From Amycolatopsis azurea DSM 43854 (lineage in GTDB: Bacteria; Actinomycetota; Actinomycetes; Mycobacteriales; Pseudonocardiaceae): a DNA stretch of 64,000 bases. Shown here piece by piece: positions 49,826 to 58,774 of the stretch. The notes below the pieces were generated by a model. That model made no database searches, was not told the origin of the DNA, and saw nothing but the letters and a program-made list of their open reading frames with translations. Made by a program: the position numbers and the translations under genes. How positions within the stretch are numbered: position 1 is the stretch's first letter; each line of letters begins with the position of its first letter. The DNA is taken from contig NZ_MUXN01000011.1 in the NCBI RefSeq assembly GCF_001995215.1, forward strand, positions 241,307-305,306, given 5' to 3'.

Positions 49826-50731
49826 TCAGAAGATCGACCAGCCGGTCAAGGTGGTGAACCGGTCGAGCGCCGCGACACCCGCGACGGAGTTGCCGCGCGC
49901 GTCCAGGCACGGGCTCCACACGCAGACCGCGCACCGGCCGGGGACGATCGCGACGATGCCGCCACCGACGCCGCTCTTGCCGGGAAGCCCGACACGGTAG
50001 GCGAATTCGCCCGCCGCGTCGTAGGTGCCGCAGGTCAGCATCACCGCGTTGACCCGCTTGGCCGCGCTCAGGCCGAGCAGTCTGGTGCCGTCGTTGCGCA
50101 CGCCGTGGCGGGCGAGGAACACCGCCGAGCGCGCGACGTCCGCACAGGTCATCGCGATCGAGCACTGGCGCACGTACTGGTCGAGGACCGCGGGCACCGG
50201 ATGGCGCATGTTGCGGTAGGACGCCATGAAGTACGCGAGCGCGCGGTTGCGGTCGGCGTTCTCCGCCTCCGACGCGGCGACCTCGGCGTCGATCCCGATG
50301 TCCGTGCGACCGCTTTCGTCGCGGAAGAAGCGCAGCAGCTTCTCCGCCGCGTCGCCGTGGTGTGCCAGCTCGTCGGTCACCACGAGCGCGCCGGCGTTGA
50401 TGAAGGGATTGCGGGGGATCCCGTCTTCGTTCTCCAGTTGCACGAGCGAGTTGAACGGGTTGCCGGACGGCTCACGCCCCACCCGCGCCCACAGGCCGTC
50501 ACCGTGCGAGAGCGCCAGCGCCAGGGTGAAGACCTTCGACATGCTCTGAATGGAGAACGGCACCTCCCAGTCGCCGACCCCGTGCACCCCACCGTCCACT
50601 TCGGCCACCGCCATGCCGAACCGTCGGGGCTCGACCCTGGCCAGTGCGGGGATGTAGTCCGCGACGGCGCCGCGGCCGATCTCCGGGGCGACGTCGTCGG
50701 CGATCCGGTCCAGCAACGCTGCGAGGTCCAC
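49826..50731 (-). CDS. glsA: Glutaminase
   Basis: 301 aa serine-type glutaminase that converts glutamine to glutamate plus ammonia. Catalytic Ser-x-x-Lys in FSIQSMSKVF (~63-72), with NPFINAGA (~107-114), QCSIAMTCADVA and a C-terminal GKSGVGGGI loop, all as in GlsA. The start is uncertain: GTG 50731 gives the normal length and no clear SD is seen upstream. It is divergent from an amino-acid permease, so the two probably form a glutamine/asparagine use locus. Confidence 0.93.
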   Translation of the reverse strand: MDLAALLDRIADDVAPEIGRGAVADYIPALARVEPRRFGMAVAEVDGGVHGVGDWEVPFSIQSMSKVFTLALALSHGDGLWARVGREPSGNPFNSLVQLENEDGIPRNPFINAGALVVTDELAHHGDAAEKLLRFFRDESGRTDIGIDAEVAASEAENADRNRALAYFMASYRNMRHPVPAVLDQYVRQCSIAMTCADVARSAVFLARHGVRNDGTRLLGLSAAKRVNAVMLTCGTYDAAGEFAYRVGLPGKSGVGGGIVAIVPGRCAVCVWSPCLDARGNSVAGVAALDRFTTLTGWSIF

Positions 50732-50902
50732 GCGCCGTAGCGTAGGAGGCCGCACGCGCGCGCGAAGATCGGGGTTCGCGCGTGAATTTGTCAAATCGAA
50801 AAGGGAAATTCCAGTAAAACCACCAGAGTGACGTCCCGCACACCTTAAGTCTTCCTTAGCACTGTTGGTGACCTGCCGCACACGCTCTAGCGTCTGGCAA
50901 CC

Positions 50903-52294
50903 ATGGATTCCTCGCTGCTCACCGAAAAAGGTGAAAGCTACTCAAAAGCACTGGGCAACCGCCAAGTGCAGATGATCGCCATCGGCGGCGCGATCGGCGT
51001 CGGGCTGTTCCTCGGTGCCGGTGGCAAGCTCCACCAGGTCGGGCCGTCGCTGGTCCTGTCGTACGCGCTCTGCGGTATCGCCGCGTACTTCGTGATGCGC
51101 GCCCTCGGTGAGCTCGTGCTGCACCAGCCGACTTCCGGAAGTTTCGTCACCTACGCCCGCAAGTTCATCGGACCGTGGGCGGGGTTCGTCTCCGGCTGGA
51201 TGTACTGGGTGAACTGGGCGATGACCGGTATCGCGGAGATCACCGCGGTGGCGATCTACGTGCACAAGTGGCTGCCCGACGTTCCACAGTGGATCACCGC
51301 GCTGGTCGCCCTCGGCGTGCTGCTGGCGGTGAACCTGCTTTCGGTGAAGCTGTTCGGCGAGCTGGAATTCTGGTTCTCGGTGGTCAAGGTGCTGGCCATC
51401 GTGGTCTTCCTGGTCACCGCCGTCGGGCTGGTGCTCACCAGCGCCGACATCGGCGGCACCACGGCGGGCGTGCACAACCTGACCGCCCACAATGGATTCT
51501 TCCCGGCCGGCATCGGCATCGCCCTGATGACGCTCCAGGCGGTCATCTTCGCGTACTCGGCGATCGAGGTCGTCGGCATCGCCGCCGGCGAGACCAAGGA
51601 CGCCCGCAAGGTGCTGCCGAAGGCGATCAACGGCGTGGTCTGGCGGATCGGCGTGTTCTACGTGGGATCCGTGCTGCTGCTGGCGATGCTGCTGCCGTGG
51701 CCGTTCTACAACGGCGGCGAGAGCCCGTTCGTCACCGTCTTCACCCGCCTCGGAATCCCGGGTATCGGCGACGTGATGAACGCGGTCGTGCTCACCGCCG
51801 CGCTGTCGAGCTGCAACTCCGGCCTCTACTCGACCGGCCGTATCCTGCGGGCACTGGCCGAAAAGGGCGAGGCGCCGAAGTTCGTGGGCAAGATGAGCAG
51901 CCGCCACGTGCCCTACGGCGGCATCCTGTTCACCTCCGCCGCTTACGTGCTGGGCGTGGTGCTCAACTACCTGGTGCCGAAGGACGCCTTCGACATCGCG
52001 ATCGCGATCGCCTCGCTCGGCGTGATCACCACCTGGGCGACGCTGATCTTCTGCCAGATGCGGCTGCGCCAGGCGGCGCTGCGCGGGGAGCTGGAACGGC
52101 CGTCCTACCGGATGCCGTGGGCGCCCTACAGCGGTTGGGCGACGCTGGGCTTCCTCGCGCTGGTCGTGGTCCTGATGGGCTTCTCCGACGGTGCGGAGAA
52201 GATCGCGTTCTACTCGATCCCGGTGCTGGCCGTGGTCCTGGCCGTCGGCTGGCGGATCGTCGGGAAACGGCGGCAGCGGCACGAGGTCGGCTGA
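50903..52294 (+). CDS. Amino-acid permease (AAT family, AnsP/CycA-like)
   Basis: 463 aa, about 12 hydrophobic segments. The N-terminal signature IGGAIGVGLFLGAGGKL (~27-43) and GELVLHQPTSGSFVTYARKF (~70-89) are typical of the AAT group of APC transporters (AnsP, CycA, GabP). It is a proton-coupled importer of an amino acid such as asparagine, D-Ala/Gly or GABA. Divergence from glutaminase suggests an amide amino acid. It ends just before a palindrome that separates it from the convergent aldehyde dehydrogenase. Confidence 0.88.
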   Translation: MDSSLLTEKGESYSKALGNRQVQMIAIGGAIGVGLFLGAGGKLHQVGPSLVLSYALCGIAAYFVMRALGELVLHQPTSGSFVTYARKFIGPWAGFVSGWMYWVNWAMTGIAEITAVAIYVHKWLPDVPQWITALVALGVLLAVNLLSVKLFGELEFWFSVVKVLAIVVFLVTAVGLVLTSADIGGTTAGVHNLTAHNGFFPAGIGIALMTLQAVIFAYSAIEVVGIAAGETKDARKVLPKAINGVVWRIGVFYVGSVLLLAMLLPWPFYNGGESPFVTVFTRLGIPGIGDVMNAVVLTAALSSCNSGLYSTGRILRALAEKGEAPKFVGKMSSRHVPYGGILFTSAAYVLGVVLNYLVPKDAFDIAIAIASLGVITTWATLIFCQMRLRQAALRGELERPSYRMPWAPYSGWATLGFLALVVVLMGFSDGAEKIAFYSIPVLAVVLAVGWRIVGKRRQRHEVG

Positions 52295-52295
52295 C

Positions 52296-52353
52296 GACCC
52301 GCATTTCGTCCTCTAAATGCGATAGCGCATTTAGAGGACGAAATGCGCGGGTC
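52296..52353. terminator. Element D palindrome between convergent genes
   Basis: Arms 52301-52320 (GCATTTCGTCCTCTAAATGC) and 52327-52346, perfect, 6-base loop. GACCC/GGGTC extends the stem past a 2-base bulge. It lies between the stops of the permease and the aldehyde dehydrogenase and is well placed to terminate both. There is no T run. Confidence 0.85.
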
Positions 52354-53836
52354 AGCTCGAAGTGGGGAAGTTGAACCCCGCCGCGGACTGCGGCCATCGC
52401 GTCGTGACGACCTTCGCCCGGGTGTAGAAGTTGACGCCCGCCGGGCCGTGGATCGGGCTGTCCCCGATGAGGGAGTCCTTCCAGCCGCCGAAGGAGTAGT
52501 ACGACATCGGCACCGGGATCGGCACGTTCACCCCGATCATCCCGACCTTCACCTCCCGCTGGAACCGCCGCGCGGCCTCGCCGCTGCCGGTGAAGACGGC
52601 CGTCCCGTTGCCGTACTGGTTCGCGTTGATCAGTGCGATCGCCTCGTCCAGGGTGTCCACCCGCACGATCCCGAGCACCGGACCGAAGATCTCCTCGCGG
52701 TAGGCGGACATCTCCGTGGTCACGTTGTCCAAAAGGGACGGTCCGACGAAGAAGCCGCCCTCGTGCCCGGCGACGCGCAGCTCCCGGCCGTCGACCACCA
52801 CTGTCGCGCCCTGCTCCGCGCCGAGGGCGACGGAGTCGATCACCCGTCGCCGCGCGGCCTCGGTGACGACGGGGCCCATGTCGTTGCCTTCGTCGTAGCC
52901 GGGGCCGACCTTGATCTCGGCCGCCTTGCGCTCGAGGATCTCGATGAGCCCGTCACCCGCCGAACCGACGGCGACGCCGATGGAGATCGCCATGCAGCGC
53001 TGCCCGGCGGAGCCGAAAGCGGCCGCCGTGAGATGGTTCGCGGCGTATTCGAGGTCGGCGTCGGGCAGGACGACGGCGTGGTTCTTGGCCCCGCCCAGCG
53101 CCTGCACGCGTTTGCCGGTGGCCGTCCCGCATTCGTGGACGTACTTGGCGATCGGCGTGGACCCGACGAACGACACGGCGGCGATACCGGGATGCTCCAG
53201 GATCGCGTCGACGGCGACCTTGTCCCCGTTGATCACGGTGAACACGCCGTCGGGAAGTCCGGCCTCGGCGTACAACTCGGCGACCAGCCGGGACGCGGAC
53301 GGGACCCGCTCGCTGGGCTTGAGCACGAACGTGTTGCCGGTCGCGATGGCGATCGGGTGCATCCACAGCGGGACCATGATCGGGAAGTTGAACGGCGTGA
53401 TCCCGGCGACGACGCCGAGCGGCTGCCGGAAGTCATGCACGTCCACGTCCCGCGAGACCTGGTCGGAGAAGCCGCCCTTCAGCGCGTCGGCGATGCCGCA
53501 GGCGTACTCGACGATCTCGCGGCCGCGGACGATCTCGCCGCGCGCGTCGTCGACGACCTTGCCGTGTTCGGAGGAGATGATCCTGGCGAGTTCGTCTTCG
53601 TGTTTCACCAGCAGCTCGCGGAAGGCGAACATCACCCTGGTCCGCTGCGACAGCGACGAATCGCCCCACGACTCGAACGCCTTGCCTGCGGCGGCCACCG
53701 CCGTGTCCACATCGGACGGTTCCGCCAGGAGCACCTTCGCGCGTGCCTGCCCCGCGGCGGGGTCGTACACCGGAGCGGTACGGGTGGAGCCGGCTGTGGT
53801 CGCGGTGCCGTTGATCCAGTGGTCGATGGTCTTCAC
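52352..53836 (-). CDS. iolA: Methylmalonate-semialdehyde dehydrogenase (CoA-acylating)
   Basis: 494 aa aldehyde dehydrogenase. Catalytic Cys in SAGQRCMAI (~284), NAD-binding GSTPIAKYVHE and the LGGAKNH segment (~255), and a PFNFPIMVPLWM stretch typical of MmsA/IolA. It converts malonate or methylmalonate semialdehyde to acetyl- or propionyl-CoA. GTG start at 53836 with ggagg upstream. It follows a Cgl0159-type aldolase in the same direction, with a GntR gene divergent, so an inositol-catabolic role (iolA) is favoured over valine degradation (mmsA). Confidence 0.9.
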   Translation of the reverse strand: MKTIDHWINGTATTAGSTRTAPVYDPAAGQARAKVLLAEPSDVDTAVAAAGKAFESWGDSSLSQRTRVMFAFRELLVKHEDELARIISSEHGKVVDDARGEIVRGREIVEYACGIADALKGGFSDQVSRDVDVHDFRQPLGVVAGITPFNFPIMVPLWMHPIAIATGNTFVLKPSERVPSASRLVAELYAEAGLPDGVFTVINGDKVAVDAILEHPGIAAVSFVGSTPIAKYVHECGTATGKRVQALGGAKNHAVVLPDADLEYAANHLTAAAFGSAGQRCMAISIGVAVGSAGDGLIEILERKAAEIKVGPGYDEGNDMGPVVTEAARRRVIDSVALGAEQGATVVVDGRELRVAGHEGGFFVGPSLLDNVTTEMSAYREEIFGPVLGIVRVDTLDEAIALINANQYGNGTAVFTGSGEAARRFQREVKVGMIGVNVPIPVPMSYYSFGGWKDSLIGDSPIHGPAGVNFYTRAKVVTTRWPQSAAGFNFPTSS

Positions 53837-53856
53837 GCGTTGTCCTCCACGGGTGT

Positions 53857-54726
53857 TCACAGCAGTCCGACGGCCGTGTCGACGGCCTTGGCGACGTCGC
53901 CGTCGTGCGGGTAGAGCAGGGAACGGCCGACCACGAGGCCTTGCACGGTCGGCAGCGCGAGCGCGCGCTGCCAGGCGGCGAACGCGGCGTCGGGATCCTT
54001 GACCTCGCCGCCCAGCAGGACGGCGGGCAGCGTCGAGGCGGCCAGGACGCGCTCCATGTCCTGCACCACCGGGAGTTTCAGCCAGGTGTAGGCCGAAGAA
54101 CGGCCGAGCGCGGAGGCGATGGTGATGGAGCGGATCACGGCCTCGGGGGAGAGGTCGTTGCGCAGGCGCCCGTCGACCCAGTCCGCGACGAACGGCTCGA
54201 CCATCGCGATCAGTTTCCGGTCGGCGAGGTCGTTGACCGCCTTCGCGGTGTTCTCCAGGACGCTCGGGGTCGCCGGGTCGGTCAGGCAGATCCTGGTGAG
54301 CGTCTTGCCGCCGTCGAACCGCATCCGCTCGATCGTTTCGGCGTCGTAGCAGGCGAACCGGTCGTCGATCTCGAAACTGGATCCCGAGAGCCCGGTGCGG
54401 TTCATCGAGCCGATGACGGTCTTGCCTTCGAGGGCGCCGAGGAGCAGCAGGTCGTCGATGATGTCCGGCGTCGCCAGCACGCCGGTGACGCCGGGCCGCT
54501 CCAGCGCGAGGCCGAGACGGTCCAGCAGTTCGCCGCGGTCGGCCATCGCCAGCGGGTCCGAGCCGACTCCGTTCGCCCCGCGCGCCGGATGGTCCGCGGC
54601 GATGATCATCGTGCGGCCCTTGTCGTTGAACGGCGATTTCGCCCGGACCCGGGCGGTCGCGGCCGCCGCGACGGCCTCCGGATCGCGCACCCTCGCGGCG
54701 ACTATCCGGCGCACTGTGTCCGACAC
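53857..54726 (-). CDS. Cgl0159-type (beta/alpha)8 aldolase of inositol locus
   Basis: 289 aa TIM-barrel protein of the type found in the Corynebacterium inositol cluster, thought to act on the 2-deoxy-5-keto-gluconate 6-phosphate step. Visible parts are IIAADHPARGANG (~43-55), GVLATPDIIDDLL and LKLPVVQDMERVLAAS (~215). GTG start at 54726 with ggagg. It is first in the operon with iolA, 20 bp between. Other iol genes (iolBCDEG) are not in the window. The Corynebacterium comparison is from memory. Confidence 0.75.
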   Translation of the reverse strand: MSDTVRRIVAARVRDPEAVAAAATARVRAKSPFNDKGRTMIIAADHPARGANGVGSDPLAMADRGELLDRLGLALERPGVTGVLATPDIIDDLLLLGALEGKTVIGSMNRTGLSGSSFEIDDRFACYDAETIERMRFDGGKTLTRICLTDPATPSVLENTAKAVNDLADRKLIAMVEPFVADWVDGRLRNDLSPEAVIRSITIASALGRSSAYTWLKLPVVQDMERVLAASTLPAVLLGGEVKDPDAAFAAWQRALALPTVQGLVVGRSLLYPHDGDVAKAVDTAVGLL

Positions 54727-54836
54727 CTTTCCTACCTCCCGGCTCGCGTGGTCCCTCGACCATCGCAAGAGCCCGAAGACTTTGTCAAGACATATGGACA
54801 TAAGGTCATAGTCGCCGGTCGCGGTAGGCTCCGCGC

Positions 54837-55586
54837 ATGAAACCGTGGGCGCCCGGCGAGATCGTGGTGGATCCGAACGGCCCGGAGCCGCTGTATTCCC
54901 AGGTCGCCCGGCAGATCGGCGCCGCGATCGAAGACGGCAGGCTGCCGAACGGCGCCAGGCTGGACAACGAGCTGGACCTGGCCGCGCGGCTGCATCTGTC
55001 CCGCCCGACGATCCGCCAGGCGATCCAGTCGCTGGTCAATCAGGGGCTGCTCGTGCGCAAACGCGGCGTCGGGACGCAGGTCGTCCGCACCAAGGTCGCC
55101 CGCCCGTTGCGGTTGAGCAGCCTCTTCGACGACCTCAGCGAACTCGGGGACAGACCGGAGTCCGTCGTCCTGATCAACCGGGTCGAACCCGCGGACGACG
55201 AGGCGATCGACCACCTCGAGACGCCGGGCCTGACCCGCGTCCGCCGGCTGAAGCGGGTGCGGTCGACCGGCGGCGAACCGCTGGCGATCATGAACAACTA
55301 CCTGCCCGACGGTCTCATCGACCCGGGCGACGACGAACTGCGCGACAAGGGGCTCTACCAGCTACTGCGCTCGGCGGGTGTCCGGTTGCACGCCGCGCAG
55401 CAGAACGTCGGCGCCCGGCAGGCGACCGAGGAAGACGCCGAGCTGCTCGACGAGAAGCCCGGCGCGGCGCTGCTCACCATGCGGCGCACCACCTACGACG
55501 ACTCCGGCCGGGTCGTGGAGCACGGCTGGCACGTCTACCGGGCTTCGCGCTACTCCTTCAACCTTTCACTGACCAACAACGTCTGA
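54837..55586 (+). CDS. GntR/HutC-family regulator
   Basis: 249 aa. N-terminal winged HTH of GntR type (DLAARLHLSRPTIRQAIQSL, ~42-61) and a C-terminal UTRA ligand domain (~95-245), typical of HutC-like repressors. It is divergent from the aldolase/iolA operon, with 110 bp between, so it probably represses that operon until an inositol-type intermediate is present. It overlaps the convergent permease by 21 nt. Confidence 0.9.
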   Translation: MKPWAPGEIVVDPNGPEPLYSQVARQIGAAIEDGRLPNGARLDNELDLAARLHLSRPTIRQAIQSLVNQGLLVRKRGVGTQVVRTKVARPLRLSSLFDDLSELGDRPESVVLINRVEPADDEAIDHLETPGLTRVRRLKRVRSTGGEPLAIMNNYLPDGLIDPGDDELRDKGLYQLLRSAGVRLHAAQQNVGARQATEEDAELLDEKPGAALLTMRRTTYDDSGRVVEHGWHVYRASRYSFNLSLTNNV

Positions 55587-57017
55587 CGACGCCGGATCGC
55601 GTTCCAGGTCGTCCTCCAGCGCCGCGTACACCGCGGGACGGAACCGGCGCAGCCAGCCGGCGAGCGCGAGCCCGGCCAGCGCGACGATCAGGAGCAGCCA
55701 CGGCAGGAGCGGGACGACGCCGTTGCTCGACCCGGCGAGCGTCGGGAAGTTGAGGATGGCCAGCGTCACGATGAGCCCGAGCCCCACGGCGCCGAGACCG
55801 GGTGCGATCAGCGTCTTCACGACCCGGCGGTCCCGTGTCCGGCGGAAGTACACCAGGATCGCCACCGCCGCGAACAGTTGCAGGGTGAGGATGCCGAGTG
55901 TGCCGAAGCCGGTCATGCTCGCGGTGAGGTCGGCGACCGGGTCGAGCCCGGCGAGCCGGAACGCCAGTGCCACCAGCGAACCGAAGACCAGCTGGACGAT
56001 CGAGGCGTAGCGCGGCGCGCCGTTGCGCGGGTTGGTCTTGCCCAGCAGCCGCGGCAGCACGCCGACCCGGCCCAGCGCGTACAGATAGCGGGTGGCCGAA
56101 TTGTGCAGTGCCAGCAGTGCCGCGAACAGGCTGACCACCAGGAGCAGCAACATCACCTTGGTCAGCGGACCGCCGAGGTACTCCTGGGCGACCGAAAGCA
56201 CGAGATCCCCGCTCGACAGGTGCGCGGCGGCCACGTCCTGCGCCTGCTCCGCGCCGATCGCGCTGACCACGGCCCACGTCGTGAACGCGGCGAACACCCC
56301 GATGAACCCGATGGCGATGTAGGTCGCCCGCGGGATCGTCCGCTTGGGGTCCTTCGCCTCCTCGCCGAACAACGCCGTCGCCTCGAACCCGATGAAAGCG
56401 TTGGCGGCGAACAACAACGCCAGACCGCCGGCCCCCTGGAACATGACGGACGGGCTGAACGCGGCGAACGAGAAACCGTGCCGGAACAGCACGCTGAAGT
56501 CCATGATCAGCAGAATCGACACTTCGAGGATCAACGAGACGCCCAGCACCTTCGCACTGACCGCGATGCCCCGGCGGCTGAGCAGGAGGACCAGCACGAC
56601 CGAAAGCGCGCTCCAGAACAGCCAATCGAGCTTCAGGCCGAAGACGTCGTCGATCGCGGTGGAAGTGAAGAACCCGCTCGTGCCGATCGCGCCCGCCACG
56701 AAACAGTTGTAGCCGAGCATCGCGACGAAACCGGCGACGAGCCCCGGGGTCCGGCCCAGCCCCTTGACCACGAACGCGTAGAACCCGCCCGCGCTCGTGA
56801 GCACCCGCGACATCTGCGCGTAGCCGACCGCGAACAACAGCAGCACGACCGTGGCCAGCAGGAAGGCCGCGACCATGCCGCCGCCGTTGCCCACCGCGAT
56901 GCCGATGGCCGCGATCACGATCATCCCGGTCAGGGGCGCGACAGCGGCGAGCACGAGGAACACGATGCCTGGCACGCCCAGGACGTTCTTGGCGAGCGAC
57001 GTGTCGTCTCGGCTCAT
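55566..57017 (-). CDS. APC-family amino-acid permease
   Basis: 483 aa, about 12 membrane helices; N-terminal VFLVLAAVAPLTGMI (~19-33) and FIGFEATALFGEEAKDPKRT (~213-232) place it in the basic APC family. It imports an amino acid or related amine; the substrate is not evident. It ends inside the GntR gene end (convergent, 21-nt overlap). Upstream of it lies a 650-bp gene-poor strip. No partner gene is adjacent. Confidence 0.85.
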   Translation of the reverse strand: MSRDDTSLAKNVLGVPGIVFLVLAAVAPLTGMIVIAAIGIAVGNGGGMVAAFLLATVVLLLFAVGYAQMSRVLTSAGGFYAFVVKGLGRTPGLVAGFVAMLGYNCFVAGAIGTSGFFTSTAIDDVFGLKLDWLFWSALSVVLVLLLSRRGIAVSAKVLGVSLILEVSILLIMDFSVLFRHGFSFAAFSPSVMFQGAGGLALLFAANAFIGFEATALFGEEAKDPKRTIPRATYIAIGFIGVFAAFTTWAVVSAIGAEQAQDVAAAHLSSGDLVLSVAQEYLGGPLTKVMLLLLVVSLFAALLALHNSATRYLYALGRVGVLPRLLGKTNPRNGAPRYASIVQLVFGSLVALAFRLAGLDPVADLTASMTGFGTLGILTLQLFAAVAILVYFRRTRDRRVVKTLIAPGLGAVGLGLIVTLAILNFPTLAGSSNGVVPLLPWLLLIVALAGLALAGWLRRFRPAVYAALEDDLERDPASSDVVGQ

Positions 57018-57328
57018 GCGGTGCTCCTCTTCTCGGCTGGACGGCCAGTATGGGAGCGGCCGGGGAGGTGGGCTTTGGCTCTGCGCGCTCGGTGCTTGTT
57101 CGCCCGCGCCGGGCTTCGGGGCAGAGCCTTAGTAGCGCGGCCTGAACCGGTCCGCTGAAGCCGATCGCGACCCCTGACTATCCACAAAGGACCTAATTCC
57201 CGGTGGGGTGCCCGTTTTGGGCGCTTTGTGTGGCTTCATGAAGGGGTCGTGAGTGATAAAGAGGGTTCTATTGAGAGGTAAGGCAAAGGTGGCGTGTTCA
57301 TTCGCCTGCTCACACGCCGACCTCGGGT

Positions 57329-57381
57329 GTTGCGAAAGCCACTTCCGCAACGTTGAAGGTTGTGAAAGTGGCTTTCGCAAC
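57329..57381. repeat. Element B, copy 2 (inverted, decayed)
   Basis: Arms 57329-57351 and 57359-57381 match the element at 41759 in reverse orientation; the 7-base loop is GTTGAAG, the reverse complement of the first loop. The stem has one C-A mismatch and one G-T pair. Confidence 0.85.
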
Positions 57382-57417
57382 GCTCGGGGACTCCGCCGCC
57401 CACGAGGACGCAAGCCT

Positions 57418-57472
57418 CGTGGTGAAGGGGACTTTCCGCTCGTGCGGTGAGGGGAAAGTCCCCTTCATCACG
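57418..57472. repeat. Element C palindrome (20-bp arms)
   Basis: Arms 57418-57437 and 57453-57472, 15-base loop, one G-T pair. The arm contains TGAAGGGGACTTTCC. It occurs once in this window. Confidence 0.85.
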
Positions 57473-57492
57473 CTGATCGCCACCGAACACTG

Positions 57493-57547
57493 GTCCGTGA
57501 AGGCCTCCTTGAGGGACTCTGGGTCCCTCAAGGAGGCCTTCACGGGC
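57493..57547. repeat. Element A palindrome, copy 4 (25-bp arms)
   Basis: Arms 57493-57517 and 57523-57547, loop TCTGG, one G-T pair near the base, otherwise identical to copies at 22430 and 33554. Confidence 0.93.
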
Positions 57548-57670
57548 ATGGCGCCTGACGGGACACCTTTGCCTTTCTGGTCAATATGTGTCCTTTGTGG
57601 ACAGTCGATCTCGCCGCAGTCGTCGATGTGGGCGCGGGGTGCAACGCGCGGTCCAGTCGTAAGGGAAGTC

Positions 57671-58120
57671 TCAACCACGGACAGCGGGAAAGGAGGGCCA
57701 CCCGTGCGGCTTCTCCAGGATCTCGATGGTCGCCTGGTCGACAAGGAAGTACTGCCCACCGTCCTCGCGAGGGTTCGTGTAAGCCGCCGTCGCGACCAGG
57801 CGCTCGAAGTCCGCCATCACCGCGATGGGGTAGCCGCCGTCGAAGACCTCGCCGTGCGCGGCGGTCGCGACGGTCCCGGTCTCGTACCAGGTCACGAAGT
57901 ACTGAGCGGGGCCGACCGCGAACACGCGCAGCGTCTTCTCCTTCTGCCGGACACCGGTGAAATCGCCGGACACGCCGGTCCAGATCATCGTCGTCCGGTC
58001 CGCGTAGTGCTGCTCCAGCACGTTCCCCGAGCCGTAGTGGAAGTTCGCGCGCAGCCCGACCAGATCGGAGGTGAGCTGATGGGTGCCGGTCACGGGGAAG
58101 AAGCGGACATCGAGTTCCAC
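57671..58120 (-). CDS. MoaF-like small protein
   Basis: 149 aa beta-barrel-type protein with a MoaF/lipocalin-like pattern: GLRANFHYGSGNVLEQHYAD, MIWTGVSGDFTG, PAQYFVTWYETGT. MoaF-related proteins are small single-domain barrels of unknown catalytic role. I chose GTG 58120 because ggagg lies 8 nt upstream. Nothing next to it suggests a pathway; the AhpD-like gene lies 100 bp upstream in the same direction. Confidence 0.65.
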   Translation of the reverse strand: MELDVRFFPVTGTHQLTSDLVGLRANFHYGSGNVLEQHYADRTTMIWTGVSGDFTGVRQKEKTLRVFAVGPAQYFVTWYETGTVATAAHGEVFDGGYPIAVMADFERLVATAAYTNPREDGGQYFLVDQATIEILEKPHGWPSFPAVRG

Positions 58121-58222
58121 GGGCTGAACCTCCGGAAGGATCGCTGTTTCCGAAGGTTTAGCACCGGGAACTCCCGGAATCGTTGTCCGGCGAGGCAACC
58201 CTGTTGTCCGTGAACGCGGGGC

Positions 58223-58696
58223 TCAGCCGAACATGCCGGGCTGGTAGTCGCCGGCCGGGGTTCCCGCGATGACGTTGAGCCGGTTGTACGCGTTGATCGT
58301 GGCCACCAGCGAGATCAGCGCGCCGATCTCCTCGTCGTTGTAGTTCTTGCGCACCTGGGCCCAGGTCTCCTCGCTGACACCGGCGTGCGCGTCGGCGATG
58401 CGGGTGCCCTCCTCGGTGAGCGCCAGTGCCGCGCGCTCCGCCTCGGTGAACACGTTCGCTTCCCGCCAGGCGGCGACGAGGTTGAGCCGCACCGAGGTCT
58501 CGCCGGCGTGCGCGGCGTCCTTGCTGTGCATGTCGGTGCAGAAGCCGCAGCCGTTGATCTGGCTGGCGCGCAGCTTCACCAGTTCCTGGGTCGCGTGCGG
58601 CAGCGAGGACTCCTCGATCGGGCGGCTCGCGGCGCCGAGGCGCTTGACGAACTTGAGGGCGACCTCGTTCTCGAACAGGTTGAATCGCGCTTCCAT
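58223..58696 (-). CDS. Carboxymuconolactone decarboxylase/AhpD-like protein
   Basis: 157 aa helical protein of the AhpD family. The redox motif is INGCGFCTDMHSKDA (Cys-x-x-Cys with the downstream His, ~58-72). Members act as alkylhydroperoxidases or thiol-disulfide partners. ATG 58696 with gagaggaaag upstream. A related use in peroxide defence is likely but no AhpC is nearby. Confidence 0.9.
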   Translation of the reverse strand: MEARFNLFENEVALKFVKRLGAASRPIEESSLPHATQELVKLRASQINGCGFCTDMHSKDAAHAGETSVRLNLVAAWREANVFTEAERAALALTEEGTRIADAHAGVSEETWAQVRKNYNDEEIGALISLVATINAYNRLNVIAGTPAGDYQPGMFG

Positions 58697-58774
58697 GATC
58701 TTTCCTCTCCGTAAGTTTCTGCACACATGACGACTGGGACGGAGAGGTTGTGACAGCTTTCGGAGTGACGCCGG

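Larger units (their letters stand above)
57018..57670. other. 653-bp gene-poor strip with clustered palindromes
   Basis: No credible gene. In order: a half relic of palindrome E (GTCGTGAGTG at 57246-57255), an inverted degraded copy of element B (57329-57381), element C (57418-57472) and element A copy 4 (57493-57547). Two short GC-rich words around 57555-57650 show no structure. The strip lies between divergent-facing stops and starts and seems to be a landing site for repeats. Confidence 0.7.

Noticed and set aside
22430-57547. Palindromic elements as insertion-sequence ends
   Set aside because: No transposase gene and no target-site duplication flanking the copies; each is a single hairpin of about 50 bp.
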